Origin: Bradyrhizobium manausense
Lineage (GTDB): Bacteria; Pseudomonadota; Alphaproteobacteria; Rhizobiales; Xanthobacteraceae
NCBI RefSeq assembly: GCF_018130615.1
Contig: NZ_JAFCKB010000010.1
Coordinates: forward strand, 1-64,000
Reading direction: 5' to 3'
DNA: 64,000 nt
Part shown: one piece after another, positions 8,766 through 17,417 of the stretch
How the letters are laid out: each line of letters opens with the position of its first letter
How positions within the stretch are numbered: position 1 is the stretch's first letter
Translations under genes and position numbers: made by a program
Notes under the pieces: generated by a model
The model's input: only the letters and a program-made list of their open reading frames with translations
Databases searched by the model: none
What the model was told of the DNA's origin: nothing

Positions 8766-9806
8766 TTGAACACCACCATCATGCTGTTCCTGCTGCAGGA
8801 CGGCATCACCAATGGCGCGATCTATGCGCTGCTCGGCCTGGCGCTGGTGCTGGTGTTCGCCGTCACCCGCGTCATCCTCATCCCCCAGGGCGAGTTCGTC
8901 ACCTATGGCGCGCTGACCTACGCCTCGCTGGCCTCCGGCCAGATGCCGGGCACGGCCAAGCTCGCGCTGGCCATGGGCATCGTCGCCTGCGCCTTCGACC
9001 TGTTCGTGGCGCGCAAGGCGCTGCATGCGCGGCTGGTCCTGCGCTCATTCTTCGCCAATATCGTGCTGCCCGCGATCGTGCTGGCGGTGACCCTCTATTT
9101 CGCTGCCCAGAAGCCCCCGGTCGCGGTCTGCATCGCGCTGTCGCTGGTGATCGTGGCGATGATCGGCCTCTATCTTTACCGCATCGCGTTCCAGCCGCTG
9201 GCGCATACCTCGGTGCTGGTGCTGCTGATCGCCTCGGTCGGCGTGCATCTGGCGCTTCAGGGGCTGGGCCTCTTGTTCTTCGGCGCCGAGGGCCAGCGCG
9301 GACCGGCTGTGCTCTCCGGCGCGTTTACCGCGGGCTCGCTACGCTTCACCGGCCAGAGCCTCACGGTCTACGGCATCACCATCGCCTTCATCGTCGGGCT
9401 CTGGCTGTTCTTCGGCCTCACCCTTTACGGCAAGGCGCTGCGCGCCACCGCCGTCAACCGGCTGGGTGCGCGTCTCGCCGGCATCCGCACCACGCTGTCG
9501 GGCCAGATCGCCTTCCTGCTGGCCTCCGTCATCGGCGCGCTGTCGGGCATCATGATCGTGCCGATCACGACGCTCTACTATGACTCGGGCTTCCTGATCG
9601 GCCTGAAAGGCTTTGTCGCCGCGATCATCGGCGGCCTCGTCAGCTATCCCCTCACGGCCGGCGCCGCGCTGGTCGTCGGCATCGTCGAGGCGTTCTCGTC
9701 CTTCTATGCCTCCAACTACAAGGAGGTGATCGTTTTCATGCTCCTGATCCCCGTGCTGCTGCTGCGCTCGCTCGCCGCGCCCGCCGTCGAAGAAGAGAAG
9801 GACTGA
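8766..9806 (+). CDS. livH: Branched-chain amino acid-type ABC transporter permease (LivH)
   Basis: Inner-membrane permease of 346 residues and about 8-9 hydrophobic segments. It starts at TTG with GGGGGAG upstream. The N-terminus LFLLQDGITNGAIYALLGLALVLVFAVTRVI is the LivH hallmark, followed by IPQGEFVTYGAL. The cytoplasmic coupling loop resembles YGKALRATAVNRLGARLAGI. It is longer than the usual 290-300 residues because of extra hydrophobic sequence at about 60-130. It leads an operon with a LivM-LivG fusion (7 bp gap) and LivF; there is no solute-binding protein in the unit. Regulation by the divergent MarR protein is likely. Confidence 0.92.
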   Translation: MNTTIMLFLLQDGITNGAIYALLGLALVLVFAVTRVILIPQGEFVTYGALTYASLASGQMPGTAKLALAMGIVACAFDLFVARKALHARLVLRSFFANIVLPAIVLAVTLYFAAQKPPVAVCIALSLVIVAMIGLYLYRIAFQPLAHTSVLVLLIASVGVHLALQGLGLLFFGAEGQRGPAVLSGAFTAGSLRFTGQSLTVYGITIAFIVGLWLFFGLTLYGKALRATAVNRLGARLAGIRTTLSGQIAFLLASVIGALSGIMIVPITTLYYDSGFLIGLKGFVAAIIGGLVSYPLTAGAALVVGIVEAFSSFYASNYKEVIVFMLLIPVLLLRSLAAPAVEEEKD

Positions 9807-9813
9807 GGCTAAG

Positions 9814-11583
9814 ATGCAGAGCCGGCTTCCCATCCTCGTCTTCGCGCTCGTCATGGCGGCGATCCCGTTCGTACCTAGCATGCCGCCGTTCTGGATCGTG
9901 CTGCTCGACAATATCGGCCTCGCCGCACTGGTCGCGATGGGCCTCGTGCTGCTGACCGGTGTCGGCGGCCTCACCTCGTTTGGTCAAGCCGCCTTCGTCG
10001 GCTTCGGCGCCTACACCACGGCGGTGCTGACGACGAGCTACGGCCTGTCGCCGTGGCTGACCCTGCCGCTGTCGCTGGTGGTCAGCGGGCTGTTCGCGGT
10101 GCTGCTCGGCCTGATCACGGTCCGCCTCTCCGGCCATTACCTGCCACTCGGCACGCTCGCCTGGGGACTCGGCCTGTTCTACCTCTTCAGCAAGCTGGAA
10201 TTCCTCGGGCGTAACGACGGCGTCTCGGCGATTCCGCCGCTGTCGATCGGCACGTTCAAGATGCTCTCGCCCGGCTCGATCTATTACGCGATCTGGGTCG
10301 CCGTCCTCGTCTCGGCCCTGCTCACCATGAACCTGCTGGACTCCCGCACCGGCCGCGCCATCCGCGCGCTCAGGCGCGGCCATGTCGCAGCCGAAGCCTT
10401 CGGCGTTCACACCCCGCGCGCAAAACTCCTGGTGTTCATCCATGCCGCCGTGCTCGCCGGACTCTCCGGCTGGCTCTACGCCCATCTCCAGCGCGCGGTG
10501 ACGCCGACGCCGTTCGGCGCGCATGCCGGCATCGAATATCTCTTCATCGCGGTGGTCGGCGGCGCCGGCTATGTCTGGGGCGGCGTGCTCGGCGCGGCGA
10601 TCGTCGTGATCCTGAAAGAGGTGCTGCAAAGCTATCTGCCGCTGATCCTTCCCGGCTCCGGCCAGGTCGAGACCATCGTGTTCGGCATCATGCTGGTGGC
10701 CCTGCTCCAGCTTGCCCCCGGCGGCGTCTGGCCCTGGCTGATGGCGTTCTTCCCCGAGCGCACCGGCGGCAGGAAGCCGGATACCTCCCTGAAGCTCGAG
10801 ACCCGCCCCCGCTTGCCCGGGCAGGGGAGCGTCCTGCTCCAGGTCGAGAAGGCGCGCAAGCAATTCGGCGGCGTGGTCGCGGTCAACAACGTTTCTTTCG
10901 ACGTCCAGGCCCGCGAGATCGTCGCGCTGATCGGACCGAACGGCGCCGGCAAGAGCACCACCTTCAACCTGATCACCGGCGTGTTGTCGGCAACCTCGGG
11001 CTCGATCTCGGTGCTCGGCAGGAAGGTCGACCGCGCGCCGCCGCAGGAGATCGTCAAGCTCGGCATTTCCCGCACCTTCCAGCACGTCAAGCTGGTGCCC
11101 GACATGACCGTGCTGGAGAATGTCGCCATCGGCGCGCATCTGCGCGGCCAATCCGGGCCGCTCGCCTCGATGTTGCGGCTCGATCGCGCCGATGAGGCGA
11201 AGCTGCTCGCGGAAGCCGCGCGCCAGATCGAGCGCGTCGGCCTCGCCGAGCAGATGCATCAGCTCGCGGGCAGCCTGTCGCTGGGCCAGCAGCGCATCGT
11301 CGAGATCGCGCGGGCGCTCTGCGTCGATCCGCTGCTGCTGCTGCTCGACGAGCCGGCCGCCGGCCTGCGCCACATGGAGAAGCAGCAGCTCGCGAAATTG
11401 CTGCGCGATTTGCGCGACGGCGGCATGAGCGTGCTGCTGGTCGAGCACGACATGGGCTTCGTGATGAACCTGGCCGACCGCATCGTGGTGCTCGATTTCG
11501 GCACCAAGATCGCGGAAGGCACGCCCGCGACGATCAAGACCAATCCCGAAGTGATCAAAGCCTATCTCGGAGTGGCGGCATGA
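9814..11583 (+). CDS. LivM permease fused to LivG ATPase
   Basis: A 589-residue fusion. Residues about 1-320 are a LivM permease ([26 protein letters not shown], then the coupling loop [21 protein letters not shown]). Residues about 345-589 are a LivG ATPase with Walker [10 protein letters not shown], signature [15 protein letters not shown], Walker [13 protein letters not shown] and the H-loop LLVEHDM. A linker of about 25 residues joins them (around [18 protein letters not shown]). LivM-LivG fusions are known in Proteobacteria and should place one ATPase per permease half. The final A of its stop region overlaps the livF start (ATGA), so translation is coupled. Confidence 0.93.
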   Translation: MQSRLPILVFALVMAAIPFVPSMPPFWIVLLDNIGLAALVAMGLVLLTGVGGLTSFGQAAFVGFGAYTTAVLTTSYGLSPWLTLPLSLVVSGLFAVLLGLITVRLSGHYLPLGTLAWGLGLFYLFSKLEFLGRNDGVSAIPPLSIGTFKMLSPGSIYYAIWVAVLVSALLTMNLLDSRTGRAIRALRRGHVAAEAFGVHTPRAKLLVFIHAAVLAGLSGWLYAHLQRAVTPTPFGAHAGIEYLFIAVVGGAGYVWGGVLGAAIVVILKEVLQSYLPLILPGSGQVETIVFGIMLVALLQLAPGGVWPWLMAFFPERTGGRKPDTSLKLETRPRLPGQGSVLLQVEKARKQFGGVVAVNNVSFDVQAREIVALIGPNGAGKSTTFNLITGVLSATSGSISVLGRKVDRAPPQEIVKLGISRTFQHVKLVPDMTVLENVAIGAHLRGQSGPLASMLRLDRADEAKLLAEAARQIERVGLAEQMHQLAGSLSLGQQRIVEIARALCVDPLLLLLDEPAAGLRHMEKQQLAKLLRDLRDGGMSVLLVEHDMGFVMNLADRIVVLDFGTKIAEGTPATIKTNPEVIKAYLGVAA

Positions 11584-12311
11584 GCGCGCTGTTGTCCGTC
11601 ACCGACGCGCATGTCGCCTATGGCAAGGTCGAGGCCGTGCGCTCGGTTACGCTCGAAGTCGGCAAGAACCAGATCGTCACCATCGTCGGCGCCAACGGCG
11701 CCGGCAAGACCACGCTGCTGTCGGCCATCATGGGCATCCTGCCGCTGAAGGGCCGCGTCGCCTTTGCGGGCCAGGATCTCGCCCGGCTGGACATCGAGGA
11801 CCGCGTCGCGATGGGGCTCGGCCTCGTGCCGGAGCACCGGGAATTGTTCGTGACCATGAATGTCGAGGACAATCTCGAGCTGGGCGCCTTCCGCATCGAG
11901 AAGAGCAGGGCGAAGGCCTCGATCGAGCGGATCTACACGCTGTTTCCGCGCCTCAAGGAGCGCCGCAAGCAGCTTGCCGGCACCTTGTCCGGCGGCGAGC
12001 AGCAGATGCTGGCGATGGGGCGCGCGCTGATGGGCGAGCCAAAACTGCTGATGCTGGACGAGCCGAGCCTCGGCCTTGCGCCGATCATCGTCGCCGACAT
12101 CTTCCGCATCGTCACCGAGCTGCGCGCCAGCGGCGTCTCCGTGCTGCTGGTCGAGCAGAACGCGCAGGCCGCGCTGAAGATCGCCGACCAGGCCTATGTG
12201 ATGGAGCTCGGCGAATTCGTGCTGAGCGGCAAGGCCAGCGACATTGCGGCAAATGAGCGGGTGGCGGCGAGCTATCTCGGCTTCCAGCACGAAGGCGCAA
12301 GCGCGCTGTAG
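11580..12311 (+). CDS. livF: Branched-chain amino acid-type ABC transporter ATPase (LivF)
   Basis: A 243-residue cytosolic ATPase that energises the LivH/LivM pore. It has Walker A GANGAGKTT (about 36-44), signature LSGGEQQMLAMGRAL, Walker B LLMLDEPSLGLAP and the H-switch LLVEQNA. The Q-loop region VPEHRELFVTMNVEDNL is typical of LivF. Its ATG overlaps the previous stop by 4 bp. Last gene of the operon; the next gene is on the opposite strand. Confidence 0.94.
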   Translation: MSALLSVTDAHVAYGKVEAVRSVTLEVGKNQIVTIVGANGAGKTTLLSAIMGILPLKGRVAFAGQDLARLDIEDRVAMGLGLVPEHRELFVTMNVEDNLELGAFRIEKSRAKASIERIYTLFPRLKERRKQLAGTLSGGEQQMLAMGRALMGEPKLLMLDEPSLGLAPIIVADIFRIVTELRASGVSVLLVEQNAQAALKIADQAYVMELGEFVLSGKASDIAANERVAASYLGFQHEGASAL

Positions 12312-12321
12312 CCTCTCAATT

Positions 12322-12391
12322 GAGCATGATCTTTTCGGAAAACCGGTTCACGCCTTGCGCTAACGCGGCCCTCCGGGACCGGATCATGCTC
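12322..12391. repeat. Palindromic intergenic repeat with 10-bp terminal inverted repeats
   Basis: GAGCATGATC (12322-12331) and GATCATGCTC (12382-12391) bound an element that includes TTTTCGGAAAACCGGTTCACG. I recognise this pattern as a dispersed repeat in Bradyrhizobium genomes. It sits between the convergent livF and dsbB genes and overlaps the last codons of dsbB, so it can form a hairpin at both transcript ends. Confidence 0.65.
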
Positions 12392-12932
12392 CTGCGCGCT
12401 TCGCCGTCCCGGCAAAGCCCCAGGCGGCGATCGCGGCCATCAGCAGCGAGATCAGCACGTTGTAGCCGGCGAGCGAGAGGCCGAGGAAGCGCCACTGCAC
12501 CTCGTCGCAGCGCACCACCTTGACGGTATCGAGCCGCGACAGCAGATCGCCGGCGCTGCCGAGGTTGACGACCGGACCGGAGCAATCGGTCGGCCCCTTC
12601 CAAAATCCCCATTCGACGCCGGAATGGTAGGTGCCGAGGCCGGCATTGGCGAGCGTCGCCAGCGCGAGGATCGCCAGTCCCGCCAGCAGCAGCGGCCGCG
12701 GCGCGCCGCTCCGCGCCGCAAGCACCGTGACCACCCCGACCGGAATCGCGAGATAATAGGCGTAGCGCTGCTCGAGACAGAGCGGACAGGGCAGGATCTC
12801 CAGGACGAGCTGGAAGAACCAGGCGCCCGCGATCGTCGCCGCCGCGATCAGGGTGACGGCCAGCGCGGGGGTGAGCGCAGGGCTGCGCGCAGCCGGTCGA
12901 AACGCAGGTATTGCAGCACTTTGGGTCGTCAC
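12384..12932 (-). CDS. dsbB: Disulfide bond formation protein B (DsbB family)
   Basis: Four-helix inner-membrane protein that reoxidises the periplasmic thiol oxidase DsbA and passes electrons to quinone. About 182 residues from GTG 12932, which has AAAGAGG five bases upstream; an ATG at 13001 would add 23 hydrophilic residues. The quinone-side CPLC motif lies in the first periplasmic loop (LEILPCPLCLEQRYAYYLA). A second Cys pair is present in the second loop (PTDCSGP and VVRCDEV). The stop codon lies inside a palindromic repeat shared with the convergent livF end. No DsbA gene is visible nearby. Confidence 0.9.
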   Translation of the reverse strand: MTTQSAAIPAFRPAARSPALTPALAVTLIAAATIAGAWFFQLVLEILPCPLCLEQRYAYYLAIPVGVVTVLAARSGAPRPLLLAGLAILALATLANAGLGTYHSGVEWGFWKGPTDCSGPVVNLGSAGDLLSRLDTVKVVRCDEVQWRFLGLSLAGYNVLISLLMAAIAAWGFAGTAKRAGA

Positions 12933-13078
12933 GGCGGCCTCTTTCGGATGGGGCGTCGCTTTATATTTTGGCGCGTTTTCTTCACGCGAACCGGTATCCA
13001 TTTCGCTCGAAAACGCTATTAGCCTCTAACCCCGGCCCAAGCCCCTGTCGAGAACGGCGAGGATCACTTTGGCGCGGG

Positions 13079-13106
13079 TTGACCCCGTCTTTCCCATGGC
13101 TATAGT
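13079..13106 (+). promoter_or_regulatory. Promoter of tRNA-Leu
   Basis: TTGACC (13079-13084), a 16-bp spacer and TATAGT (13101-13106) match the housekeeping sigma-70 consensus unusually well for this GC-rich genome. The tRNA starts 45 bp after the -10 box. Confidence 0.75.
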
Positions 13107-13150
13107 CCGCCGGCTTCGCGACGCCCTCCACCGGAGGTGGCCGACCGAGG

Positions 13151-13235
13151 GCCCCTGTGGCGGAACTGGTAGACGCGCTCGACTCAAAATCGAGTTCCGC
13201 AAGGAGTGCTGGTTCGATTCCGGCCAGGGGCACCA
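13151..13235 (+). tRNA. tRNA-Leu(CAA)
   Basis: The acceptor stem pairs GCCCCTG with CAGGGGC, with discriminator A and an encoded CCA at 13233-13235. The D-loop reads AACTGGTAGACGC. The anticodon stem CTCGA/TCGAG encloses the loop CTCAAAA, giving anticodon CAA at 13185-13187 and decoding UUG. A long variable arm (GTTCCGCAAGGAGT) marks it as a class II tRNA, and GGTTCGATTCC is the T-arm. Length 85 nt. Confidence 0.97.
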
Positions 13236-13341
13236 AATTTTGCTGTTAGATCCAAAATAGCGAACAATCCGGCATCGACACAAAGCGGACACGCCGACGG
13301 CCATCCTTCGCGTGCGCGATGTACACAACCATGCGCCGGCG

Positions 13342-14358
13342 CTAATGCGCGGCGATGCCCGCGCTCTCGATCACCCGCTTGTAGCGCGCGGTCTCCTCGA
13401 CGATGAACGGGCCCATCTCGGCCGGCCCCTTGTCGGCGATCGACACTTGGCCGTTGGTGGCGAGGTCCGCGACGATGCCGGGGTCAGCGAGCACGGCGGC
13501 CAGCGCCTCAGAGAGCCTACCCACGATTCTCGGGTCCGTCCCGGCCGGGACCGAGACCCAGGTCGAGCCGACACTGACGGCGTCCGGGTAACCGGCCTCC
13601 AGCACCGTCGGCGCGTCGGGCAGCGCAGCCAGCCGCGCCGTGCCGGTGGTGCCGAGCACCTTGACCTTGCCGGTGTCGATCAGCGGCCTGAGCACGGCGA
13701 GGTAATCGAAGGAGACGTCCAGGATGCCCGACATCATGTCGGTCATCTGGCTCGAGCCCGACTTGTAGGGCACGTGGGTCAGCTTGATGCCGGCGGCCGC
13801 CTGGAACATCTCGCCGGCAAGGTGCTGGGCGGTGCCGGGGCCGGGGGAGCCGAAATTGACCTTGCCCGGGTTCGCCTTCGCGTAGGCGACGAACTCAGCC
13901 AGCGTGTTGTAGGGCGCTGTAGCGGTCGCGACGAGGATCTGGTTCGCCGAGCTCACGCCGCGGATATGGACGTAGCTCGTGAGCGGGTCGTAGTTGAGCT
14001 TCGTCAGCCCCAGGTTCGGCTGGATCGTCATCGGTCCGCCGGAGGCGTAGAGCACGGTGTAGCCGTCGGGCTGAGCCCGGGCAACGAACTCCGTCCCGAT
14101 GGTCCCGCCGGCGCCGGGTCGGTTCTCCACCACCACGGGCTGCCCAAGCCGCGTCCGCAGCAGCTCCGCGATCTTGCGCGAGACGAGGTCGGTGACGCCG
14201 CCGGCTCCAAACGGCACCACCCAGGTGATCGCGCGGTTCGGCCAGGATTCCGCGGCCGTCTGGGCCCCCGCGGCGCCCGCCTGGAGCACCAGCGTCGTCG
14301 CGGCGACGAGACATAGGAACTGACGATAGCCGCGCTGGACGAAGAGTCCGAAGTCCAT
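13342..14358 (-). CDS. Tripartite tricarboxylate transporter substrate-binding protein (TctC/Bug family)
   Basis: A 338-residue periplasmic binding protein with a signal peptide ending near AGAAGAQ (about 33). The mature part shows the Bug pattern: WPNRAITWVVPFGAGGVTD, LGQPVVVENRPGAGGTIGTEFVA, ADGYT-like PDGYTVLYASGG and FGSPGPGTAQHLAGEMFQ. Bug proteins bind carboxylates such as citrate, glutamate or phthalate and often have no adjacent TctAB membrane genes, as here. A decayed LysR start lies divergently upstream, which suggests the gene once had a dedicated regulator. It lies directly downstream of tRNA-Leu, on the opposite strand. Confidence 0.92.
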   Translation of the reverse strand: MDFGLFVQRGYRQFLCLVAATTLVLQAGAAGAQTAAESWPNRAITWVVPFGAGGVTDLVSRKIAELLRTRLGQPVVVENRPGAGGTIGTEFVARAQPDGYTVLYASGGPMTIQPNLGLTKLNYDPLTSYVHIRGVSSANQILVATATAPYNTLAEFVAYAKANPGKVNFGSPGPGTAQHLAGEMFQAAAGIKLTHVPYKSGSSQMTDMMSGILDVSFDYLAVLRPLIDTGKVKVLGTTGTARLAALPDAPTVLEAGYPDAVSVGSTWVSVPAGTDPRIVGRLSEALAAVLADPGIVADLATNGQVSIADKGPAEMGPFIVEETARYKRVIESAGIAAH

Positions 14359-14471
14359 GGATGCAGTCCCTCCCTCGTTGCGGCATGGCGTTTATGGCCA
14401 TGTTGACCGAAGGCTACAGACTTGAGTCTCTTCCAACCATTGGCGCAATCCGAGCATCTCTTTTGCAAAAT

Positions 14472-14590
14472 ATGAAAAGATCGATGCATCGCCTTCAGGC
14501 CATGGAGCTGCTTGTCAGCACCATCCGCGAGAGCTTCTCTGCCGCCGACCACAGCGCCGGGCTCGCTGCGGCGCACAACCTCTCCGTTTG
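14472..14590 (+). pseudogene. Remnant of a LysR-type regulator gene (N-terminus only)
   Basis: From ATG 14472 or 14484 the translation MHRLQAMELLVSTIRESFSA followed by ADHSAGLAAAHN resembles the start of LysR regulators, whose first helices usually read MDRLQAMELFVRVVE-GSFSAAARELGLSQ. After about 35 residues the resemblance stops and the frame runs into low-complexity Arg/Pro sequence. The position, divergent from a Bug binding protein, is where such a regulator would be expected. I infer a deletion that removed most of the gene. The stretch between 14359 and 14730 holds nothing else I can identify. Confidence 0.5.
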
Positions 14591-14730
14591 TCTGAGGCCC
14601 TCTGGAAGAGGGCGATCTCCGCGCAGGCCCCACCAAATTACCTATTGCCGGGAAAGAGCCCGCACGCGTAAGTTGTCGCCGCGGGGAGCGTCCCTCGTCT
14701 TAAAACATAGAAAAATTTGGGGCATTGGAA

Positions 14731-15372
14731 ATGAGCTACAAGGCATTGATGGCAGCGGCTGTCCTGGCGTTTGCCGGGCTGAACAGTGCTTCGGCGACTG
14801 TTATAAACGACACGAACCTCACGGCGGGATGGCATAACGGCACTGGTACGGTTGATGGCCATTTCACGGTCGATCAGGAAAATGGTGTCGAGCTGGGATT
14901 GCGTGCAGCAATTCGTTTCATCGGACCGATCACGCCCTCCGGCAACGTGTATGTTGCTCCCCAGAGCACAATCGGATCGACGCTCGCTCTCTGGAATTTC
15001 GAGTATTCGTACGATCCTGGAGCGAATGCCGGCACGACGACCACTATCAGCGTTACCGACCATCTCGGTCACACGCTGGCTTTTCCTCTCGATCTCATTC
15101 TCGACAATACACACGTTGGGACGGCGTCGCAGAACAGCGAAAACATCGGCTTCTTCACGACTCCCGGCGGTCCGTTTGATCCTACCATTCCAGCGATCTA
15201 CTCGATCGATTTGCTGACGACGGACAGCAACGGCGCCAGGCTCGCCTCGGTGGATATCCAGGTGAACGTGGGCGCCGTTCCCGAACCGTCGACATGGGCG
15301 ATGATGATCCTTGGTTTCTGCGGCCTCGGCTTCATGGGCTACCGCCGGCGCGCCGGCTATTCGGCCGCTTAG
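14731..15372 (+). CDS. PEP-CTERM sorting domain protein
   Basis: A secreted protein of about 213 residues. The signal peptide covers about 1-23 (LMAAAVLAFAGLNSASA). A beta-rich, Thr/Asn-rich body follows (about 24-180), then the C-terminal sorting signal VPEPSTWAMMILGFCGLGF and the basic tail YRRR. PEP-CTERM tails are recognised by exosortase EpsH/XrtA, which cleaves at the motif during export with exopolysaccharide. No exosortase gene is in this window. The body resembles no domain I recognise. The ATG at 14731 is preferred over TTG 14725. A UUCG-loop terminator follows. Confidence 0.85.
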   Translation: MSYKALMAAAVLAFAGLNSASATVINDTNLTAGWHNGTGTVDGHFTVDQENGVELGLRAAIRFIGPITPSGNVYVAPQSTIGSTLALWNFEYSYDPGANAGTTTTISVTDHLGHTLAFPLDLILDNTHVGTASQNSENIGFFTTPGGPFDPTIPAIYSIDLLTTDSNGARLASVDIQVNVGAVPEPSTWAMMILGFCGLGFMGYRRRAGYSAA

Positions 15373-15395
15373 AACCTCAGGCTGCGAGAGTAGAG

Positions 15396-15423
15396 AAAGG
15401 CCGCCTTCGGGCGGCCTTTTTCC
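15396..15423. terminator. Bidirectional terminator with TTCG tetraloop
   Basis: AAAGGCCGCC and GGCGGCCTTT form a perfect 10-bp stem closed by TTCG and followed by TTTT. The A-run on the left also gives a U-tract on the minus strand, so it can serve both convergent genes. Confidence 0.92.
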
Positions 15424-15433
15424 GATCGGGCCT

Positions 15434-15895
15434 TCACGACACCCGCGTGTAGGCCGTGACCATCGTGTAGTCCTTGCGCGGGCCTGACACGACGTGACGA
15501 ATGACGAAGCCACCATCGCCGCAGAAGGTGTAAGTCGATTGATAATGATCGAGATTGCAGAGATGGCCGGCGCTTCCGCTCAAGGCGCCGCTATCGGATG
15601 CGGACAGTGAGATCGCGTGGAATAGCCGCGGTGGATCTTCCTTGAAGAAGACGTCGAATCCTCGCTCGCCTTTGCGGAAGATGTACTCGCGCACGGCCTC
15701 GAACTCGGCGCCGTTCAAGAGCTTCAAGCGTCCCTGCTCCTGATAAACCAGGCGCTCCGCGTCCAATGGCGTGAAGGTCGCAAGGCCCTGCATGGTTCCT
15801 TGACCCCGGATGACCCGGTCGAACGACCAGGCGCCGGTCAGTCGCATCGTCACCTGCGATACATCACGCCAACCATCGATCAAGGTTTCGTTCAT
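15434..15895 (-). CDS. DUF6314-like small beta-barrel protein
   Basis: About 153 residues from the ATG giving MNETLIDGWRDVSQVTMRLTG; the frame remains open to 15961. It is a soluble protein without a signal peptide. Features are GAWSFDRVIRGQGTMQGLATF near the N-terminus, RLVYQEQGRL, FEAVREYIFRKGERGFDVFF and a Cys/His-bearing end (HLCNLDHYQSTYTFCGDGGF, VVSGPRKDYTMVTAYTR). The GxW and RD-Y-pattern fits the DUF6314 family as I remember it, whose function is unknown. It is convergent with the PEP-CTERM gene. Confident that it is a gene, less so on the family name. Confidence 0.75.
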   Translation of the reverse strand: MNETLIDGWRDVSQVTMRLTGAWSFDRVIRGQGTMQGLATFTPLDAERLVYQEQGRLKLLNGAEFEAVREYIFRKGERGFDVFFKEDPPRLFHAISLSASDSGALSGSAGHLCNLDHYQSTYTFCGDGGFVIRHVVSGPRKDYTMVTAYTRVS

Positions 15896-15978
15896 GTCCT
15901 CTGGACCCAGGGCTCCGTTCGACTCCGCCACGCCAGTATCTATATCCTGGAGGCAACGCATTTGGATGTAGTGAGCAA

Positions 15979-16215
15979 ATGATGGCCAGGAGACCCAGGA
16001 CGGACACCGAGGCCGACGACTTCCCCCGCTATTTCGTCTGGGTCCGCGGCCTTGACGGGCCGGAGCCGCAGAAATGGGTCGACATGGAGTTTGGCGTCGG
16101 CGACTGGAAGCGGCCGCTGGTGCTGGCCTGGCGGGAGCTGCCGGCCGACGAGCGGCGTCTGTCGCTGTCGATGCTGGCGCGGCGATATCCGCCGCCGAAG
16201 GTGGAGACTTTATAG
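15979..16215 (+). CDS. Hypothetical 78-residue protein
   Basis: A short acidic/basic protein starting MMARRPRTDTEADD. It has an aromatic-rich middle (FPRYFVWVRGL, WVDMEFGVGDWKRPLVLAW) and an Arg-rich end with RRYPPPK. No signal peptide or membrane segment. Codon use is normal for the window and the gene ends 11 bp before the convergent AraC gene. I recognise no family. Confidence 0.55.
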   Translation: MMARRPRTDTEADDFPRYFVWVRGLDGPEPQKWVDMEFGVGDWKRPLVLAWRELPADERRLSLSMLARRYPPPKVETL

Positions 16216-16225
16216 GCGCGCCCCC

Positions 16226-17185
16226 TCACTTGCCCCGTGCGGCGGTCGGGGTCAGGCCGAACCTGCGGCGAAAGCAGCGGTTGAAATAAGAGAGATCGTT
16301 GAAGCCGCAGGCGAAGGCGACATCGCTGATACGGCCTTCGCGATGGGCGAGCAGGTCGGCCGCCTTGCGCAGGCGCAACTCGGTCAGGCGGGTGGTGAAG
16401 CTGGCGCCGGCCTCGAACAAGAGCTCGTTGACGTAGCGCTCGGAGAGACCGGCGGCAACGGCGAGCTTCTGCGCGGAGAAATCCGGCTCGTGGAAACGCG
16501 CCTCGAGGACCGACAGCACGGCTTTGAGCCTTACCGCACGCAGGCCCCGGCGCCGCGCCGCTGCAGCGATGTCGCTGCGCGCCCCCAAACCGATCGCGGC
16601 GAGATCGAGCAGATGGGATGCGATCGCCATGCCGGCCTCGTCGGCCGCCACGGGATGGCGGAGCAGGAGATCGCTATAGTCCATCACCAGCGACAGCGCG
16701 CCCCCGGCCTCGAGCTCACAGCCGACGAGGTCGTCGACATCGGTGACCATGGCGCGCAGGGAATCGACCGGCAGATGCACGTTGGTGAAGCGCTTCTGGC
16801 TGGCGCCGTCGGCGGCGAAGAACGGCTCGTCGAGCTTGAGCAGCACCATCGATCCCGGCCGCATGGTGAATTCGCGACCGCGATGGCTCACCTGCGAGGC
16901 GCGATCGCCGGTGTTGCGCACGAGGCAAAAGCGATCGTCCCCGGTCTCGATCACCTGGCGCTTTTCCCGCCGCACCGTAACGAAGCTGCCGTCGCAACGG
17001 CCGAGCATGGTGGTGCCGATATGGATCGAGTTCATCGTGGCGCGAAACGGCACGTCGGAGGCCGGATCGAGCTCGCCGGTGTTGGAAAAATGCTCGAACA
17101 GCTCGGCAAAACGGATGAAGCGCTGCCGGTCCGACAGCTCCCTCGGCAGCATCTCGGTCGAGAGCGACTTCCTGATGACGGACAT
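16226..17185 (-). CDS. AraC family transcriptional regulator
   Basis: About 319 residues from the ATG giving MSVIRKSLSTEMLPREL; the frame is open to 17302, but that extension is Ser-rich and lacks family character. The N-terminal ligand domain (about 20-190, AraC-binding-like type) includes FEHFSNTGELDPASDVPFRA. The C-terminal DNA-binding domain (about 215-319) has two helix-turn-helix units: FSAQKLAVAAGLSERYVNELLFEAG and ISDVAFACGFNDLSYFNRCFRRRFGLTP, the latter being the classic AraC signature. No adjacent target operon is evident; two small secreted-protein genes lie divergently beyond its promoter. Confidence 0.9.
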   Translation of the reverse strand: MSVIRKSLSTEMLPRELSDRQRFIRFAELFEHFSNTGELDPASDVPFRATMNSIHIGTTMLGRCDGSFVTVRREKRQVIETGDDRFCLVRNTGDRASQVSHRGREFTMRPGSMVLLKLDEPFFAADGASQKRFTNVHLPVDSLRAMVTDVDDLVGCELEAGGALSLVMDYSDLLLRHPVAADEAGMAIASHLLDLAAIGLGARSDIAAAARRRGLRAVRLKAVLSVLEARFHEPDFSAQKLAVAAGLSERYVNELLFEAGASFTTRLTELRLRKAADLLAHREGRISDVAFACGFNDLSYFNRCFRRRFGLTPTAARGK

Positions 17186-17417
17186 CGAGAACGACTTTTT
17201 CGAGAAATGGCTTTTCGAAGTTGAAAAGGCGGGGCACGACGAGATCAATCGGGCTACGCTGGTCAGTCCAAGCCGCGAGGCCGCGGGCGCCGGACAGTCC
17301 AAGACGGCCCGCAGCGCCTATCCTATTCAAGCAGAGGATGCGACATCCCGCCGCACACGATTCGCGTCCGGGCAACCGGGCGGCCCCAGCCTGACGCCCG
17401 CTCGAGGAGACAACGAC

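Noticed and set aside
9736-11448. 570-residue minus-strand frame opposite livM-livG
   Set aside because: Shadow frame caused by strong GC3 bias; no protein-like motif.
16743-17417. Upstream extension of the small exported protein at 17418
   Set aside because: It reads antisense through the AraC gene; the ATG at 17418 has a good ribosome-binding site and signal peptide.
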